64,000 nt of DNA from Allobosea psychrotolerans. Its GTDB lineage: Bacteria; Pseudomonadota; Alphaproteobacteria; Rhizobiales; Beijerinckiaceae. Positions 26,311-35,242 of this stretch are shown piece after piece; the stretch's first letter is position 1; each line of letters starts with the position of its first letter. A program made the position numbers and the translations under genes. The stretch spans positions 186,001-250,000 of the forward strand of contig NZ_PQFZ01000006.1 in assembly GCF_002917105.1 (NCBI RefSeq), written 5' to 3'. The notes below the pieces were generated by a model. That model was not told the DNA's origin, did not search any database, and worked only from the letters and a program-made list of their open reading frames with translations.

Positions 26311-27048
26311 TCACCAAACGAACAAATGCCCAAGGCGATCAAGGTGTCTCACCCGGCTTTCATAACCGGGCATGATCGTTTCCAGCGATCGCCAAAAGCG
26401 TTTTGAGTGATTGTGTTCAAGTACATGGCAGGCCTCGTGTGCGATCACATAGTCCACAAGCGTCATCGGGGCCATGATCAGGCGCCAGTTGAGCCGGATG
26501 TGCCCACGCGCATCACAACTGCCCCACCGCTTCGATTGATCCACGACATGAACTGTTGGGCGCGTAATCCCGAGCAGATCCGCCATCGCCTTCGAGCGCA
26601 CCCTGAAGTGAACTTTCGCGTGGTCACGATACCAATGTCGCAGCGCGCTTCGAACCGCAGCGCGACGGACTAGCGTTCCCGCTTCGGGTAACACTGGCGC
26701 TACCAGTGTCGAGCCGCGCGCTGTAATCCGAGTAATCACCGCCGAAGTGTCAGGTACCACCTTCAGCCGATATTGGCGGCCCAAGTAGTGAAACGTCTCT
26801 CCGCTAACGAACTCGCGCGTGATCGGCGCGCCTCCCAGCTCCCTGTATCCAGCCTGTTTGCGGAGGAGCCATCGCCCCTTCTTCCGAACGATGCTGATGA
26901 CGCGCTCATCGTCCAGATCAGATGGGGCAAGGACCCTGACCCCATCGTAGCCAACGGAAATTGCGACCGTCTTCCGTCTGGAAGTTCGCTCAATTGAAAA
27001 GCTCACCACCTCGCCGCCGAAATCGAGACTGTGAGCGAGTGCCGTCAT
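26311..27048 (-). CDS. SprT/YgjP-like metallopeptidase (DUF45)
   Basis: A 245-residue protein with the DUF45/YgjP fold. The zinc-binding HExxH motif is the HEACH in YVIAHEACHVLEHNHSKRFW near residue 206, with the third ligand probably the later His in that block. WGSCDARGHIRLNWRL is another family hallmark. Members commonly travel with type I restriction genes, where their role is unclear. The ATG overlaps the stop of hsdR in an ATGA, so it is translated as part of the restriction operon. It is cytoplasmic, with no signal peptide. Confidence 0.9.
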   Translation of the reverse strand: MTALAHSLDFGGEVVSFSIERTSRRKTVAISVGYDGVRVLAPSDLDDERVISIVRKKGRWLLRKQAGYRELGGAPITREFVSGETFHYLGRQYRLKVVPDTSAVITRITARGSTLVAPVLPEAGTLVRRAAVRSALRHWYRDHAKVHFRVRSKAMADLLGITRPTVHVVDQSKRWGSCDARGHIRLNWRLIMAPMTLVDYVIAHEACHVLEHNHSKRFWRSLETIMPGYESRVRHLDRLGHLFVW

Positions 27049-30014
27049 CGCGCCAACCTTGCGCGGGCAACATCCATCACCTTCGCCGTGGCTGCTTCGA
27101 TTGTTGTCGCGTTCATCCCAAGCGTACGCAGTCGCTCCTTGATCGCGCGGCGCATCTGCCTCTGCACGTCTTCCTTGTGCTGCCAGTCCACGACGACGGC
27201 GTAACCTTCCAAAGCCTTGGCTACGTCTGAGGCCGCACCTGATCGCGCTTCGGCATCGATGGCTTCATCGAGGAATGGCAGAATGGCTCCCGCCGTTCCC
27301 GAGAGCTTGCTGCCCGAGGTGCTGCCTCCCGCCCTGACTGCCGAAACGTCGGCTGACATTTCTTCAAGTCGCGCCAACGCGCTGGCAGCCGATACCCGGG
27401 CCTCACGGCGTTCGTTGACGATCTTTTCTAGCTGTTCCCAGAGAGAGGCATAGGCAGTCGGGTTCTCATCTCGGTGGACGTGAATTTCATGGCGTATGGC
27501 GTGCTCGATTTCAGCAGCTTTCGCCTCGGCTGAATTCAGGCTGTCGAGATGCTGCTTGAATGCCGGATCAAGGATGTCCCGCATCGCCAGCAGCTGTTCA
27601 ACGCCTTCCACGGACAGATGCTTGGTGATGATCTCGCCAACCTTGTTGCCGTAATCCTTGGGATCAAACGGCTCTTCGTAGTGCGCGCGACGGGCGATCA
27701 CTCTCAGCCGGGACAGCCATTTCAGGTCTGACACATAGGGCTCTTCGAGAGCTTTTGGATCGGGCAAGACCATATCCATGGCTTCGGCGAACCGCAGGAA
27801 GTCGAGTTCGAATTTCGCCCGCACATCATCAAGCTCAAGTAGCCGAAGGCAAAGCGCCTCATCTGCGCGATCGATGCCTTCGAACAGGCGCATAGCCGCT
27901 CGGTGGCGGCTTTCGAGAAGCTGGATCTTGTCAGAGAGCGGGCGCAGTGCGTTCAGCACGCCGTCCTCTTCCGAGAACAGGTCCAGCGCGTCGCTGATGC
28001 GTTTGTTGTCACCCCAATAGTCGACCACAAGCCCGTATGTTTTGCCGTCTGCAGTCCGGTTCACGCGGGCAATAGCCTGCAACAATGTGTGCTCGCGCAG
28101 CGGGGCGTCGAGATAGAGGACCTGCTCAACAGGGGCATCGAAGCCGGTCAGGAGCATGTCACAAACAACCAATATCTTGAGCGGATCGCCCGGCTTCTTG
28201 AAGCGCGAGATGAGATCATCGCGCTCCCGCTTTGACAGGTGATGCGCTTGCAGCCGGACCGTATCGTTGTTCGACGCTGACATGATCAGGGCACATTCCG
28301 GCGCGCCCAACTCCCGTAGCTTATCGACATAGCTGACGGCGACGTCACGGCTGACAGCTACGATTTGCGCCTTGAAGCCATTCGGTTCGATCGTGGCGCG
28401 ATAATGCTCAAGAATGTCCTTGGCGATCGCTTCAATCCGCACATCGGCTCCGGCAAGCTTCTCCTGAAGACGCATTCCGCGCTTCAGCTTCTCAATCTCG
28501 TCATCGGAGAGTTCGGGAAAGGCTGAGCGAATATCGCGTTCAATGTCGCGCCCGTCGATCCTCAGCCGCGCATCGCGCATCTCGTAGAAGATCGGCACAG
28601 TTGCGCCGTCCTTCACAGCCTGGTCGATCAGGTAGCGGTGCAGGTAATCGCCAAACACCTCACGGGTGCTGCGGTCCTTCTTGTCGATTGGCGTTCCGGT
28701 GAAGGCGAGCATGCAGGCGTTGGGAAGTCCGGCACGCATTCGGGCCGCGAGTGCGCCGTATTGGGTCCGGTGGGCCTCATCGACCATGACGAAGACGTTG
28801 CGCGCATCGGAGATGACCGAGGAGCGCGTTGGCACAGCGCTGTGGAACTTGTGAACAGTCGTCATGACCGTGGTGCCCGCACCACCGGAAAGCGCTTCGC
28901 GCAATGCTTGGCCGCTTTCGGCCTGAATGGGATTGGCGAAGCCCGAGCGTTGGAACTGACTGGCGATCTGGTCATCAAGATCATTGCGATCTGTCACAAT
29001 GACGAGCGTCGGGTTTTCCGCCTCTGCCAAGCGGCGCAACTTGGTCGCCAGAAAGACCATAGTCAGCGACTTGCCCGAACCTTGCGTGTGGTGGATCACC
29101 CCACCACGGCGCTGCGGATTGACCGCGGTTCGGATGCGCTCAATCGCCTTGCCGACGGCCACGAACTGCTGATAGCGGGCGAGCTTCTTGATGCGTCGCC
29201 CGTCGATCGTCTCGAACATCACGAAATTGCGGATGAGGTCGAGCAGGTTGGCGGGAGCGAGCAGCCCGGCCAACAAGATGTCCTGCCCCGTCGGCGTTCG
29301 CCCGAGTTGCGCGGTCAGCGTGTCGAGCGTCAGGGGATAAGGGTCCTTCCACTCCGCCCATTGGCGCGCAGGGGTCAACGTCGTGCCGTACTTCGCAACA
29401 TCGCGGGCAAGCGCAATTGATATCTGTGCCGTCTCGAAGAGGCGTGGTGCGCCGAGCCCGGAGAACTCATCGCGACTTTCATAGCGACGGAACTGACGAA
29501 TGGCCTCGCCCATTGGGTCCGCAAGTGCAGGAGACTTGCATTCGATGACTGCGAGCGGAAGCCCGTTCACATAGATGATGATGTCAGGGATGATATCTTG
29601 ACGCGAGCCTTTGATAGCGACCTGCCGGGCAAACTCGAAGCTGTTGGCAGAGGGGTCATCGAAATCGAAAAACCGCACGTTGCGGTCCTGCCGACGTCCG
29701 TTCTTAGTGTGGGCTGCCGTCACGCCATAGGTGAGCGCAGTATAGGCGTTCTCGTTGGCTTCCATCACATCGACGGCGGCAACGCGCGTGACCAAGGCTA
29801 TGGCGCGACGAACGCCATCCTCACCAAGCCATGGATTGAGCCGCTTGAGACATTCGGCAAGGCGTACCGTCAGAACGGGCTCGGTCGCCAGCCCTTCACG
29901 CAAGCGTCGTACATCGTCCGTTGATAGGGGCTTGAAGTCGAACAACACTCGCAGCAGATCGGCTGCAGGGTCCTCAACCCAATCACGTTCGATTTGGTCG
30001 CTCGCCACGCTCAT
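27045..30014 (-). CDS. hsdR: Type I restriction endonuclease subunit R
   Basis: A 989-residue motor/nuclease subunit. The N-terminal nuclease core has the Asp in IIPDIIIYVNG (about 144) and the E-x-K of AVIECKSP (158-160). The SF2 translocase follows with Walker A QGSGKSLTM near 311-319, the ITDRNDLDDQ-like VTDRNDLDDQI block, and the DEAH box VDEAHRTQYG near 410. A C-terminal helical region would contact the methylase. The complex cleaves DNA lacking the host methylation pattern. It overlaps the HsdS gene and the DUF45 gene by four bases. All key motifs are intact, so the system looks functional. Confidence 0.95.
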   Translation of the reverse strand: MSVASDQIERDWVEDPAADLLRVLFDFKPLSTDDVRRLREGLATEPVLTVRLAECLKRLNPWLGEDGVRRAIALVTRVAAVDVMEANENAYTALTYGVTAAHTKNGRRQDRNVRFFDFDDPSANSFEFARQVAIKGSRQDIIPDIIIYVNGLPLAVIECKSPALADPMGEAIRQFRRYESRDEFSGLGAPRLFETAQISIALARDVAKYGTTLTPARQWAEWKDPYPLTLDTLTAQLGRTPTGQDILLAGLLAPANLLDLIRNFVMFETIDGRRIKKLARYQQFVAVGKAIERIRTAVNPQRRGGVIHHTQGSGKSLTMVFLATKLRRLAEAENPTLVIVTDRNDLDDQIASQFQRSGFANPIQAESGQALREALSGGAGTTVMTTVHKFHSAVPTRSSVISDARNVFVMVDEAHRTQYGALAARMRAGLPNACMLAFTGTPIDKKDRSTREVFGDYLHRYLIDQAVKDGATVPIFYEMRDARLRIDGRDIERDIRSAFPELSDDEIEKLKRGMRLQEKLAGADVRIEAIAKDILEHYRATIEPNGFKAQIVAVSRDVAVSYVDKLRELGAPECALIMSASNNDTVRLQAHHLSKRERDDLISRFKKPGDPLKILVVCDMLLTGFDAPVEQVLYLDAPLREHTLLQAIARVNRTADGKTYGLVVDYWGDNKRISDALDLFSEEDGVLNALRPLSDKIQLLESRHRAAMRLFEGIDRADEALCLRLLELDDVRAKFELDFLRFAEAMDMVLPDPKALEEPYVSDLKWLSRLRVIARRAHYEEPFDPKDYGNKVGEIITKHLSVEGVEQLLAMRDILDPAFKQHLDSLNSAEAKAAEIEHAIRHEIHVHRDENPTAYASLWEQLEKIVNERREARVSAASALARLEEMSADVSAVRAGGSTSGSKLSGTAGAILPFLDEAIDAEARSGAASDVAKALEGYAVVVDWQHKEDVQRQMRRAIKERLRTLGMNATTIEAATAKVMDVARARLAR

Positions 30015-31300
30015 GCGGCTTTGCCTGCCTTGTTGCTATGTCGGGCAATGATCGCTTCGGGAAGCCGAAGACGCCCGGACAAGAGCTCTTGAGCGAGCGC
30101 GTTGCGGTTCTCGATCAAGACGGCCAGCGTCTCGCGCTCCTGCTCAATGCGAAGATCATAGGCGACGCCAACCTCACCAATCTTCTTTTGTTCCGAAAGC
30201 GGCGGAAGCAGAATTTGAAGAGCCTTGAAGGTGCCCATGTAGATGTCAGGCAGAACACTCCCTGCGACTAAACGAAGCCACTCGCGCGACATATGACGGA
30301 ATACCTGTTGCAGATAGTGAGGATCAAGCTTCGGTCCGCACACCCAGTTGGCAAAATGCTGACTAGTACACATTGATCGCGACATCACCGATGCAAGCCC
30401 CACGTTGGCTGTCCGTTGAAGCACGACCGTACCGACAGGCAGCATCCTCGCAGAGGAATTGGATAATCCCTCTGGGCCAATTGTTTCCGCAGTCTCTGAG
30501 ATCGTCACTTGACCCAGCGCATCAGCGTCTTGAAGCGAAATCCATGGAATATCACCATCCCAATAGGTCGGCTCCTTACGATCAGGCGTGTGGCCGCTTT
30601 CGAGCTTGGCAACCTTCGTTAGTGTCGCGAGGTCCCAGTCCGCCGGAATATGCGTCACGCCTTCGGCAACCCGCCCGAGCACCCAGCGCGCCGGGATCGG
30701 CTTCATCGGCGCTTTGTCGCGTCGAATGCCGCGCGTCAGCAATTCCCGCATAGTGGCATGCTTGACGTCCGCGATCGCCTCGATCAGCGCTTCCGTCTTG
30801 GCGATAGCCCCCTCCACTGTGCCCAAGACATCGGCAATCGCGCGCTGTTCAGCGGGAACGGGCACAGGTATAGGCAACGTAAGAAAATCTGTAGGGTTCA
30901 GACGCGTTCGATCAGTTGATCCTGAACTCCACGCTTCTGCGCGCAACCAAAAGCGCTGCTGCGACAGCACACGAAAAATGAACTCTGAGCTATTATCTCC
31001 GGAGGGACGAAAAGCCGGATATTCAGACGTACTGAAGCAGGGTCCGAATTCTGCTGAAATCAGAGCAAATGTCCCTTTTGACGCCCACATCTTGTTGTAA
31101 ATGATGTCGCCGCACTCAACTCGATTGAGCGAGGGAGCTTGAAGTGTTGCGCCTTCGAAGGCTCCTTGTATGCGAGCGCCGCCAGCATAAAGTCGGACCC
31201 CGACTAGGTTGTATGTAGCGTTCGGGTGTGGCTTTTCAGGCCTTCGGACTTGATGGACGACGTCTTTCAGTCGCTTAACCGGGTGATCACTGCCCCACAT
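30011..31300 (-). CDS. hsdS: Type I restriction-modification specificity subunit S, full length
   Basis: A 429-residue specificity subunit with two target-recognition domains separated by conserved helices. The central spacer contains AIADVLGTVEGAIAKTEALI and the C-terminal spacer NRNALAQELLSGRLRLPE, the usual HsdS coiled-coil repeats. It begins inside the end of hsdM (14-base overlap) and its stop overlaps hsdR. It should confer a bipartite recognition site. A second, half-length S gene lies at the other side of hsdM. Confidence 0.92.
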   Translation of the reverse strand: MWGSDHPVKRLKDVVHQVRRPEKPHPNATYNLVGVRLYAGGARIQGAFEGATLQAPSLNRVECGDIIYNKMWASKGTFALISAEFGPCFSTSEYPAFRPSGDNSSEFIFRVLSQQRFWLRAEAWSSGSTDRTRLNPTDFLTLPIPVPVPAEQRAIADVLGTVEGAIAKTEALIEAIADVKHATMRELLTRGIRRDKAPMKPIPARWVLGRVAEGVTHIPADWDLATLTKVAKLESGHTPDRKEPTYWDGDIPWISLQDADALGQVTISETAETIGPEGLSNSSARMLPVGTVVLQRTANVGLASVMSRSMCTSQHFANWVCGPKLDPHYLQQVFRHMSREWLRLVAGSVLPDIYMGTFKALQILLPPLSEQKKIGEVGVAYDLRIEQERETLAVLIENRNALAQELLSGRLRLPEAIIARHSNKAGKAA

Positions 31301-32816
31301 AACCCATCTCCTTGAGAAGGGCGTTCATGCGCGCGGCAGCTTCATCGCGGGCCTTCTCAGCAGCCCAAAGCTTGCCAAGCTCGGCTTTCACATCGATCGG
31401 CTTTTCCGGCTCCAGCGTGTCGATGTAGCGGGAGATGTTGAGGTTGAAGTCGTTCTCCTCAATCTCCTTCATGTCGACGATGCGGCAGAAGCGGTCCTCA
31501 TCGGTCCATGCCTTGAAGGCATCGACGATGCGCGTGATGTTGCCTTCGCCCAGGATGTTCTTTTTGGGCCGCTCCTCAAATTCCTTCGCGCCGTGAATGA
31601 AGAGCACTTTGCCCTTGCGCTCGGGCGCTTTTGCCTTGTTGAGGATCAGTACTGTCGCGGGGATGCCGGTGCCAGCGAACAGATTTTCCGGCAGGCCTAT
31701 GATCGCCTCGAACAGATCGGCCTTCAGCATCGCTTCGCGAATGCGCCCGTCACCCGAGCCGCGAAAGAGCACGCCATGCGGCATCACGACGCCGCAAACG
31801 CCCTTGGCATTCAGCGTCGCCACCATGTGCTGAACGAAGGCCAGATCGCCCATATTCTTGGGCGGAATGCCGTAGATGAAGCGGTTGTGACCCTTCTTCT
31901 CCGTATCACCCGAGACATCGTCCGCCCCCCAGCTATCAAGTGAGAAGGGCGGGTTGGCGATGACCCGGTCATAGAGGAAGAGGTTGCCCTCCTGATCAAG
32001 TAAACGCGGGTTGCGGATGGTATCACCCTTTTCAATCCGCGCATCGCGAAGCCCGTGCAACAGCAGGTTCATCTTGGCGATGGCCCACGTGCCAAGGTTC
32101 TTCTCCTGCCCGTGGAGCGTGATGTTGATCGGCTCGCCGAGGCGCTTGCCCTCAAGCTGCGCCACATGATCTGCGACCTGAACCAACATGCCGCCCGACC
32201 CGCAGGTGGGATCGCTGACACGCATCCCGGGCTTCGGGTCCAGCAATTCGACGATGAGCCGCACGACGTGATGGGGCGTGTAGAACTCTCCACCCTTCTT
32301 GCCCGCGTCATCCGCGAATTTGTCGATGAGATATTCATAGGCGCGCCCAAGCATGTCCGGCTCAGACAGCGAGGCATTTGACAGATCGATTCGTGAGAAA
32401 TGGTCGATCAGGCGCGACAGCACCCCCTCCCGGTTCTTGGCGTCGCCAAGGCGCGATTCGGAGTTGAAATCGATGTTGGCGAGCACGCCCTCAATCGAGG
32501 GGTTGTCGTCTTCAATCGCTTCACATGCCTTGTTGAGCTGATCACCGATGCCCGTCGTCAACTTCTTGATCGATGACCAGCGCGCTCGCTCGGTAAGGAA
32601 GAACTCGTGTTCGTCCGCGTCGTTGTAGGCGACATCCTCCGCCAAGCCGTTGCGGACGGCTTCCTTGGCCTCCTCCTCAAAGCGATCCGACAGTCGTTTC
32701 AGGAACAGGAAGCCGAAGATGTAAATCTTGTAGTCGGAACTATCGATGGAGCCGCGCAGGATATCGGCGGATTTCCAAAGATGGTTTTCCAGTTCGACGC
32801 GCGTGAGTTTGGCCAT
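31287..32816 (-). CDS. hsdM: Type I restriction-modification methylase subunit M
   Basis: A 509-residue N6-adenine methyltransferase. The N-terminal helical domain (to about residue 130) is followed by the catalytic domain with the AdoMet motif SDPTCGSGGMLVQV near 201-214 and the catalytic NPPF in VIANPPFSLDSW near 288-291. It methylates host DNA and forms the trimer with HsdS. It overlaps the full-length HsdS gene and starts only seven bases after the half-length S gene, so all are one operon. Confidence 0.95.
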   Translation of the reverse strand: MAKLTRVELENHLWKSADILRGSIDSSDYKIYIFGFLFLKRLSDRFEEEAKEAVRNGLAEDVAYNDADEHEFFLTERARWSSIKKLTTGIGDQLNKACEAIEDDNPSIEGVLANIDFNSESRLGDAKNREGVLSRLIDHFSRIDLSNASLSEPDMLGRAYEYLIDKFADDAGKKGGEFYTPHHVVRLIVELLDPKPGMRVSDPTCGSGGMLVQVADHVAQLEGKRLGEPINITLHGQEKNLGTWAIAKMNLLLHGLRDARIEKGDTIRNPRLLDQEGNLFLYDRVIANPPFSLDSWGADDVSGDTEKKGHNRFIYGIPPKNMGDLAFVQHMVATLNAKGVCGVVMPHGVLFRGSGDGRIREAMLKADLFEAIIGLPENLFAGTGIPATVLILNKAKAPERKGKVLFIHGAKEFEERPKKNILGEGNITRIVDAFKAWTDEDRFCRIVDMKEIEENDFNLNISRYIDTLEPEKPIDVKAELGKLWAAEKARDEAAARMNALLKEMGYVGQ

Positions 32817-32823
32817 ATTCCCC

Positions 32824-33474
32824 TCAATGGTTCTGGTTGTCGCCGAAAAGGCGCGCGTCGATCAGGCGTCGCGCGAGTGCGCGGCGGATTTCTGCAGCCT
32901 CAAGGGCGGTGCGGTAAGCGATCTGCGCGTCCTTGACGAGGGCGGCTATGCGCTCTTGTTCGTCGATCGGCGGCAGATTGATTTCGAGCTTGGCGAGATC
33001 CTTCGGGGACAGCGACAATAGCGTGGTCGCACCCCGACGCAGCACTTCGATCTTCGGGCGAAACACGTCGCTGGACAGGATCGCGAACAGCGCGCCTCCC
33101 TTCACTTCCGCATTTGGTCGCACAACGATTATGTTGCCGCTGGCGATGGCTCCAGCCGTTTCCTCGCCCACTAGACCGAACTTAAGGAGCGTTCCGCGCC
33201 CGGTGAGAAGAACATCATCGGGCCGAACCGCATAGGTTGCGGCTCTTGTTGGAAATGGAAAGCCAACCGTATCGAGCTCATCATTTGCAGCAACAGTGCC
33301 GTCCTGAAGATCGCGAACGCCTATCACCGGCAGCTTTTCGCCTGGGCGCTCCACGGTCTCTTCGCGCGAGACGCCGATGCCTGCAAATACATTCGCGACC
33401 TGCCCCAACCGGGCAGCATGCAGCGCTGCAGCTTTGATTTTGAGTTTGGTCCGCATGACGCTTTGATGTCTCAT
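32824..33474 (-). CDS. Half-length HsdS-like specificity protein
   Basis: A 216-residue protein with a single target-recognition domain. The features are the LPVIGVRDLQDGTVA entry, VRPDDVLLTGRGTLLKFG, SLSPKDLAKLEINLPPIDEQ and a C-terminal helix ending ALARRLIDARLF. It has about half the length of a normal HsdS and only one conserved helix. Single-domain S proteins can dimerise to make a full specificity unit. It is the first gene of the operon, seven bases before hsdM. The start could be 33474 or the ATG at 33456; neither has a strong ribosome-binding site. It may give the system a second specificity or act as a regulator or anti-specificity subunit. Confidence 0.82.
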   Translation of the reverse strand: MRHQSVMRTKLKIKAAALHAARLGQVANVFAGIGVSREETVERPGEKLPVIGVRDLQDGTVAANDELDTVGFPFPTRAATYAVRPDDVLLTGRGTLLKFGLVGEETAGAIASGNIIVVRPNAEVKGGALFAILSSDVFRPKIEVLRRGATTLLSLSPKDLAKLEINLPPIDEQERIAALVKDAQIAYRTALEAAEIRRALARRLIDARLFGDNQNH

Positions 33475-33623
33475 ATACAGCTACGGGTCAACGGCATTTC
33501 AATTTCGTAGCGGGCTACGTTAATTTATTATCAGATTATGCCTTGATTTCGGCAAACTCTGCCTTCATGCTGCGGTCGTCGGGAAGTTCCCCGACAAACT
33601 CACATCCAGAATGGAGGTTTCAC
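33475..33623. promoter_or_regulatory. AT-rich divergent promoter region of the restriction operon
   Basis: This 149-base gap is AT-rich compared with its surroundings. It contains a perfect CGTAGC-GG-GCTACG inverted repeat (33506-33519) and, nearer the rightward gene, a TCGGG-AAGTT-CCCGA-type hairpin. It separates the restriction operon from the small HTH protein gene and probably holds both promoters. Confidence 0.4.
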
Positions 33624-33875
33624 ATGAGTACAAGAGCCGAGCCCAGCGGGCTCGCGCTGACGAAACAAGATGCCGCCCTTATCCGGGGAATGATTTTCCG
33701 GGGCGATCGCCATCACGATATCGCTGCCTTTTTCGGCGTGAATCAGGGGCGCATTGCTGAGATCAAGGACGGCTCACGGTTTCCAGGCGTACTGCCCGCC
33801 AAGGCCGAAGATCTTCCGCCAATGGGTCCTTATCTGACTCCAAAGGTGGCATGGCAGGAAAACCGGCTGCGCTAA
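33624..33875 (+). CDS. Small HTH-like protein, divergent to the restriction operon
   Basis: An 83-residue protein. The middle ALIRGMIFRGDRHHDIAAFF followed by GVNQGRIAEIKDGSRFPG looks like a resolvase/Hin-type helix-turn-helix, in which a recognition helix starts at NQGRIAEI. The start ATG at 33624 has GGAGG eight bases upstream. I do not recognise a named family. Because it is transcribed away from the restriction operon across a short AT-rich gap with an inverted repeat, it could act as a controller protein; that is inference. Similar free-standing proteins are common in Hyphomicrobiales genomes. Confidence 0.65.
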   Translation: MSTRAEPSGLALTKQDAALIRGMIFRGDRHHDIAAFFGVNQGRIAEIKDGSRFPGVLPAKAEDLPPMGPYLTPKVAWQENRLR

Positions 33876-34012
33876 CAGCCGGTTTCCAATGAGGGGCCGA
33901 AGCTCCGCTAGACGTGCCTTGAACGCCACGAACCTAGCTGGCCCCTCCTCAAAAATCAACGGCCCGGCGCTTCGGACGGGTCTCTTTCTGAGCCCGAGGA
34001 GGGCTAAAACTC

Positions 34013-34183
34013 ATGTTCGAAATCTTTAAGGCGAGCTCCGGCGGCTATTTTTGGCATCTTAAGGCCAACAACGGCGAGAAGCTGTGCCACTCGGAAGTCT
34101 ACACGACCAAACAGGCCGCCCAGAACGGAATCGACGCAGTGAAACGTGTCGCCCCCGCGGCGCCTGTTTATGATCGAACGTGA
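34013..34183 (+). CDS. DUF1508 (YegP-like) small protein
   Basis: A 56-residue protein, MFEIFKASSGGYFWHLKANN followed by GEKLCHSEVYTTKQAAQNGI, which is one complete DUF1508 repeat: a short beta-beta-beta-alpha unit with the conserved FxW and S-E-x-Y-x-x-K elements. Function is unknown across the family; tandem forms occur in E. coli YegP. The gene is short and lies between the small HTH protein and tRNA-Gly, in a border region of the restriction island. Confidence 0.82.
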   Translation: MFEIFKASSGGYFWHLKANNGEKLCHSEVYTTKQAAQNGIDAVKRVAPAAPVYDRT

Positions 34184-34347
34184 TTTGGCAGATCGACCTC
34201 GCAGCGAAAGCTGCGAGGTTTGATCCAGCAAGCGCTCGGTGAACCGATTCCTGGGGGCTGGGGCAAGCAGGCTCGGTAACCGAGATGTAACCGCGGTCCT
34301 TAGACGCCCTTTGGATAGCCCCTCGGATCTCACAACCCCAGAAACGC

Positions 34348-34371
34348 AAAAAGCGCCGGAAAATCCGGCGC
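34348..34371 (-). terminator. Rho-independent terminator of tRNA-Gly
   Basis: On the minus strand GCGCCGGA and TCCGGCGC arms around TTT are followed by a run of T. It lies about 30 bases after the tRNA 3' end. A copy occurs at 48598-48621. Confidence 0.85.
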
Positions 34372-34400
34372 CTTTGGCAGTCTGCAGTGCTAAGATGTCC

Positions 34401-34475
34401 TGGAGCGGGAGAAGGGATTCGAACCCTCGACCCCAACCTTGGCAAGGTTGTGCTCTACCCCTGAGCTACTCCCGC
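34401..34475 (-). tRNA. tRNA-Gly (anticodon GCC)
   Basis: On the minus strand the sequence begins GCGGGAGTAGCTCAGGGGTA, has the anticodon stem-loop CAACC-TTGCCAA-GGTTG, the T-loop GGTTCGAATCC, and ends in an acceptor strand CTCCCGC-T-CCA with CCA encoded. Its 3' end points toward the restriction island. The terminator at 34348-34371 follows. The last 29 bases of this gene plus the downstream terminator are repeated at 48592-48679. Confidence 0.95.
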
Positions 34476-35242
34476 GTCCGGACATGGTCGCGTCGTTTCC
34501 GGCGCGAGGCCGGCTCTCAATGTCCCAATCGGCGAGTGAAGGGCATGGTCCAGCGAGGTCTCAGCAGTCGCACCGCACGGCCGAGGCGAATTGCGGGTCT
34601 GTGATTTGCGCCAGGTCATAGTGAAGCACCAGGCCGTACGACGCGATGGGGTATGCGGCTTCCTCATTGTCCGTGCTTATCACTCGGAGTTGCCTGGCGC
34701 CCTCGCTTCCCACGTGCTTTCGGTCGGAAGACCCATATCAGGCGGCGGCTAGTCCGCCATTCCTCCCTGGCAAATGCCTCAATCTGCTTCGTTCTCGCCA
34801 GAACTGCCGCTTCGTCCCAGGCCGTCCCGCCTTCGATCGCCTCGCCGGCTGCTCAGTCCACCAAAGCATCTTGGAATTCACTCGCTGGCTCCTCGACATC
34901 GATCTTAGCCATGCACCGCTCAAACCTCGAGATCATTTGGCTGATTTCAAGATCCCCAACGCGTTCTTCTGCGGTCTTGAGAAGGCCAAGCGCTTCGATG
35001 AACGTCGTTTGATCGCCATTCATTCTGGCAATCTCTATGCCGACCTCGCGGTAAGCCCCAGGTCCGCTCTCGAGTCCTTGTAGCGAGGCCGCGAAGCAGC
35101 TGCCGCTGCCGTCTCCCGGGCCTTGCCAACGAGCACGAGGAATATTTGCTTGCCGGCCAGGTCCGGATGTCCGCTGCTGGCGCCTCACTGCTACGGACAG
35201 CCTGGAGCTTCGCGGCGCAGCACTGCATTGGAGTGCCCGCGC
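34476..35242. other. Gene-poor stretch between tRNA-Gly and the second orphan binding-protein locus
   Basis: I see no complete recognisable gene in these 767 bases. On the minus strand a short frame ending near 34564 (reading LHYDLAQITDPQFASAVRCD) and the one listed at 34853-35023 have protein-like composition but no clear start or family. They may be remnants of genes at an island edge. Confidence 0.4.
34853..35023 (-). CDS. Possible small helical protein or gene remnant
   Basis: A 56-residue frame beginning MNGDQTTFIEALGLLKTAEE and continuing with SQMISRFERCMAKIDVEEPA. It is amphipathic, charged and protein-like. The frame stays open further upstream to 35188, where composition becomes poor, so the true start is uncertain and no good ribosome-binding site is visible. 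I do not recognise a family. Confidence 0.3.
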   Translation of the reverse strand: MNGDQTTFIEALGLLKTAEERVGDLEISQMISRFERCMAKIDVEEPASEFQDALVD

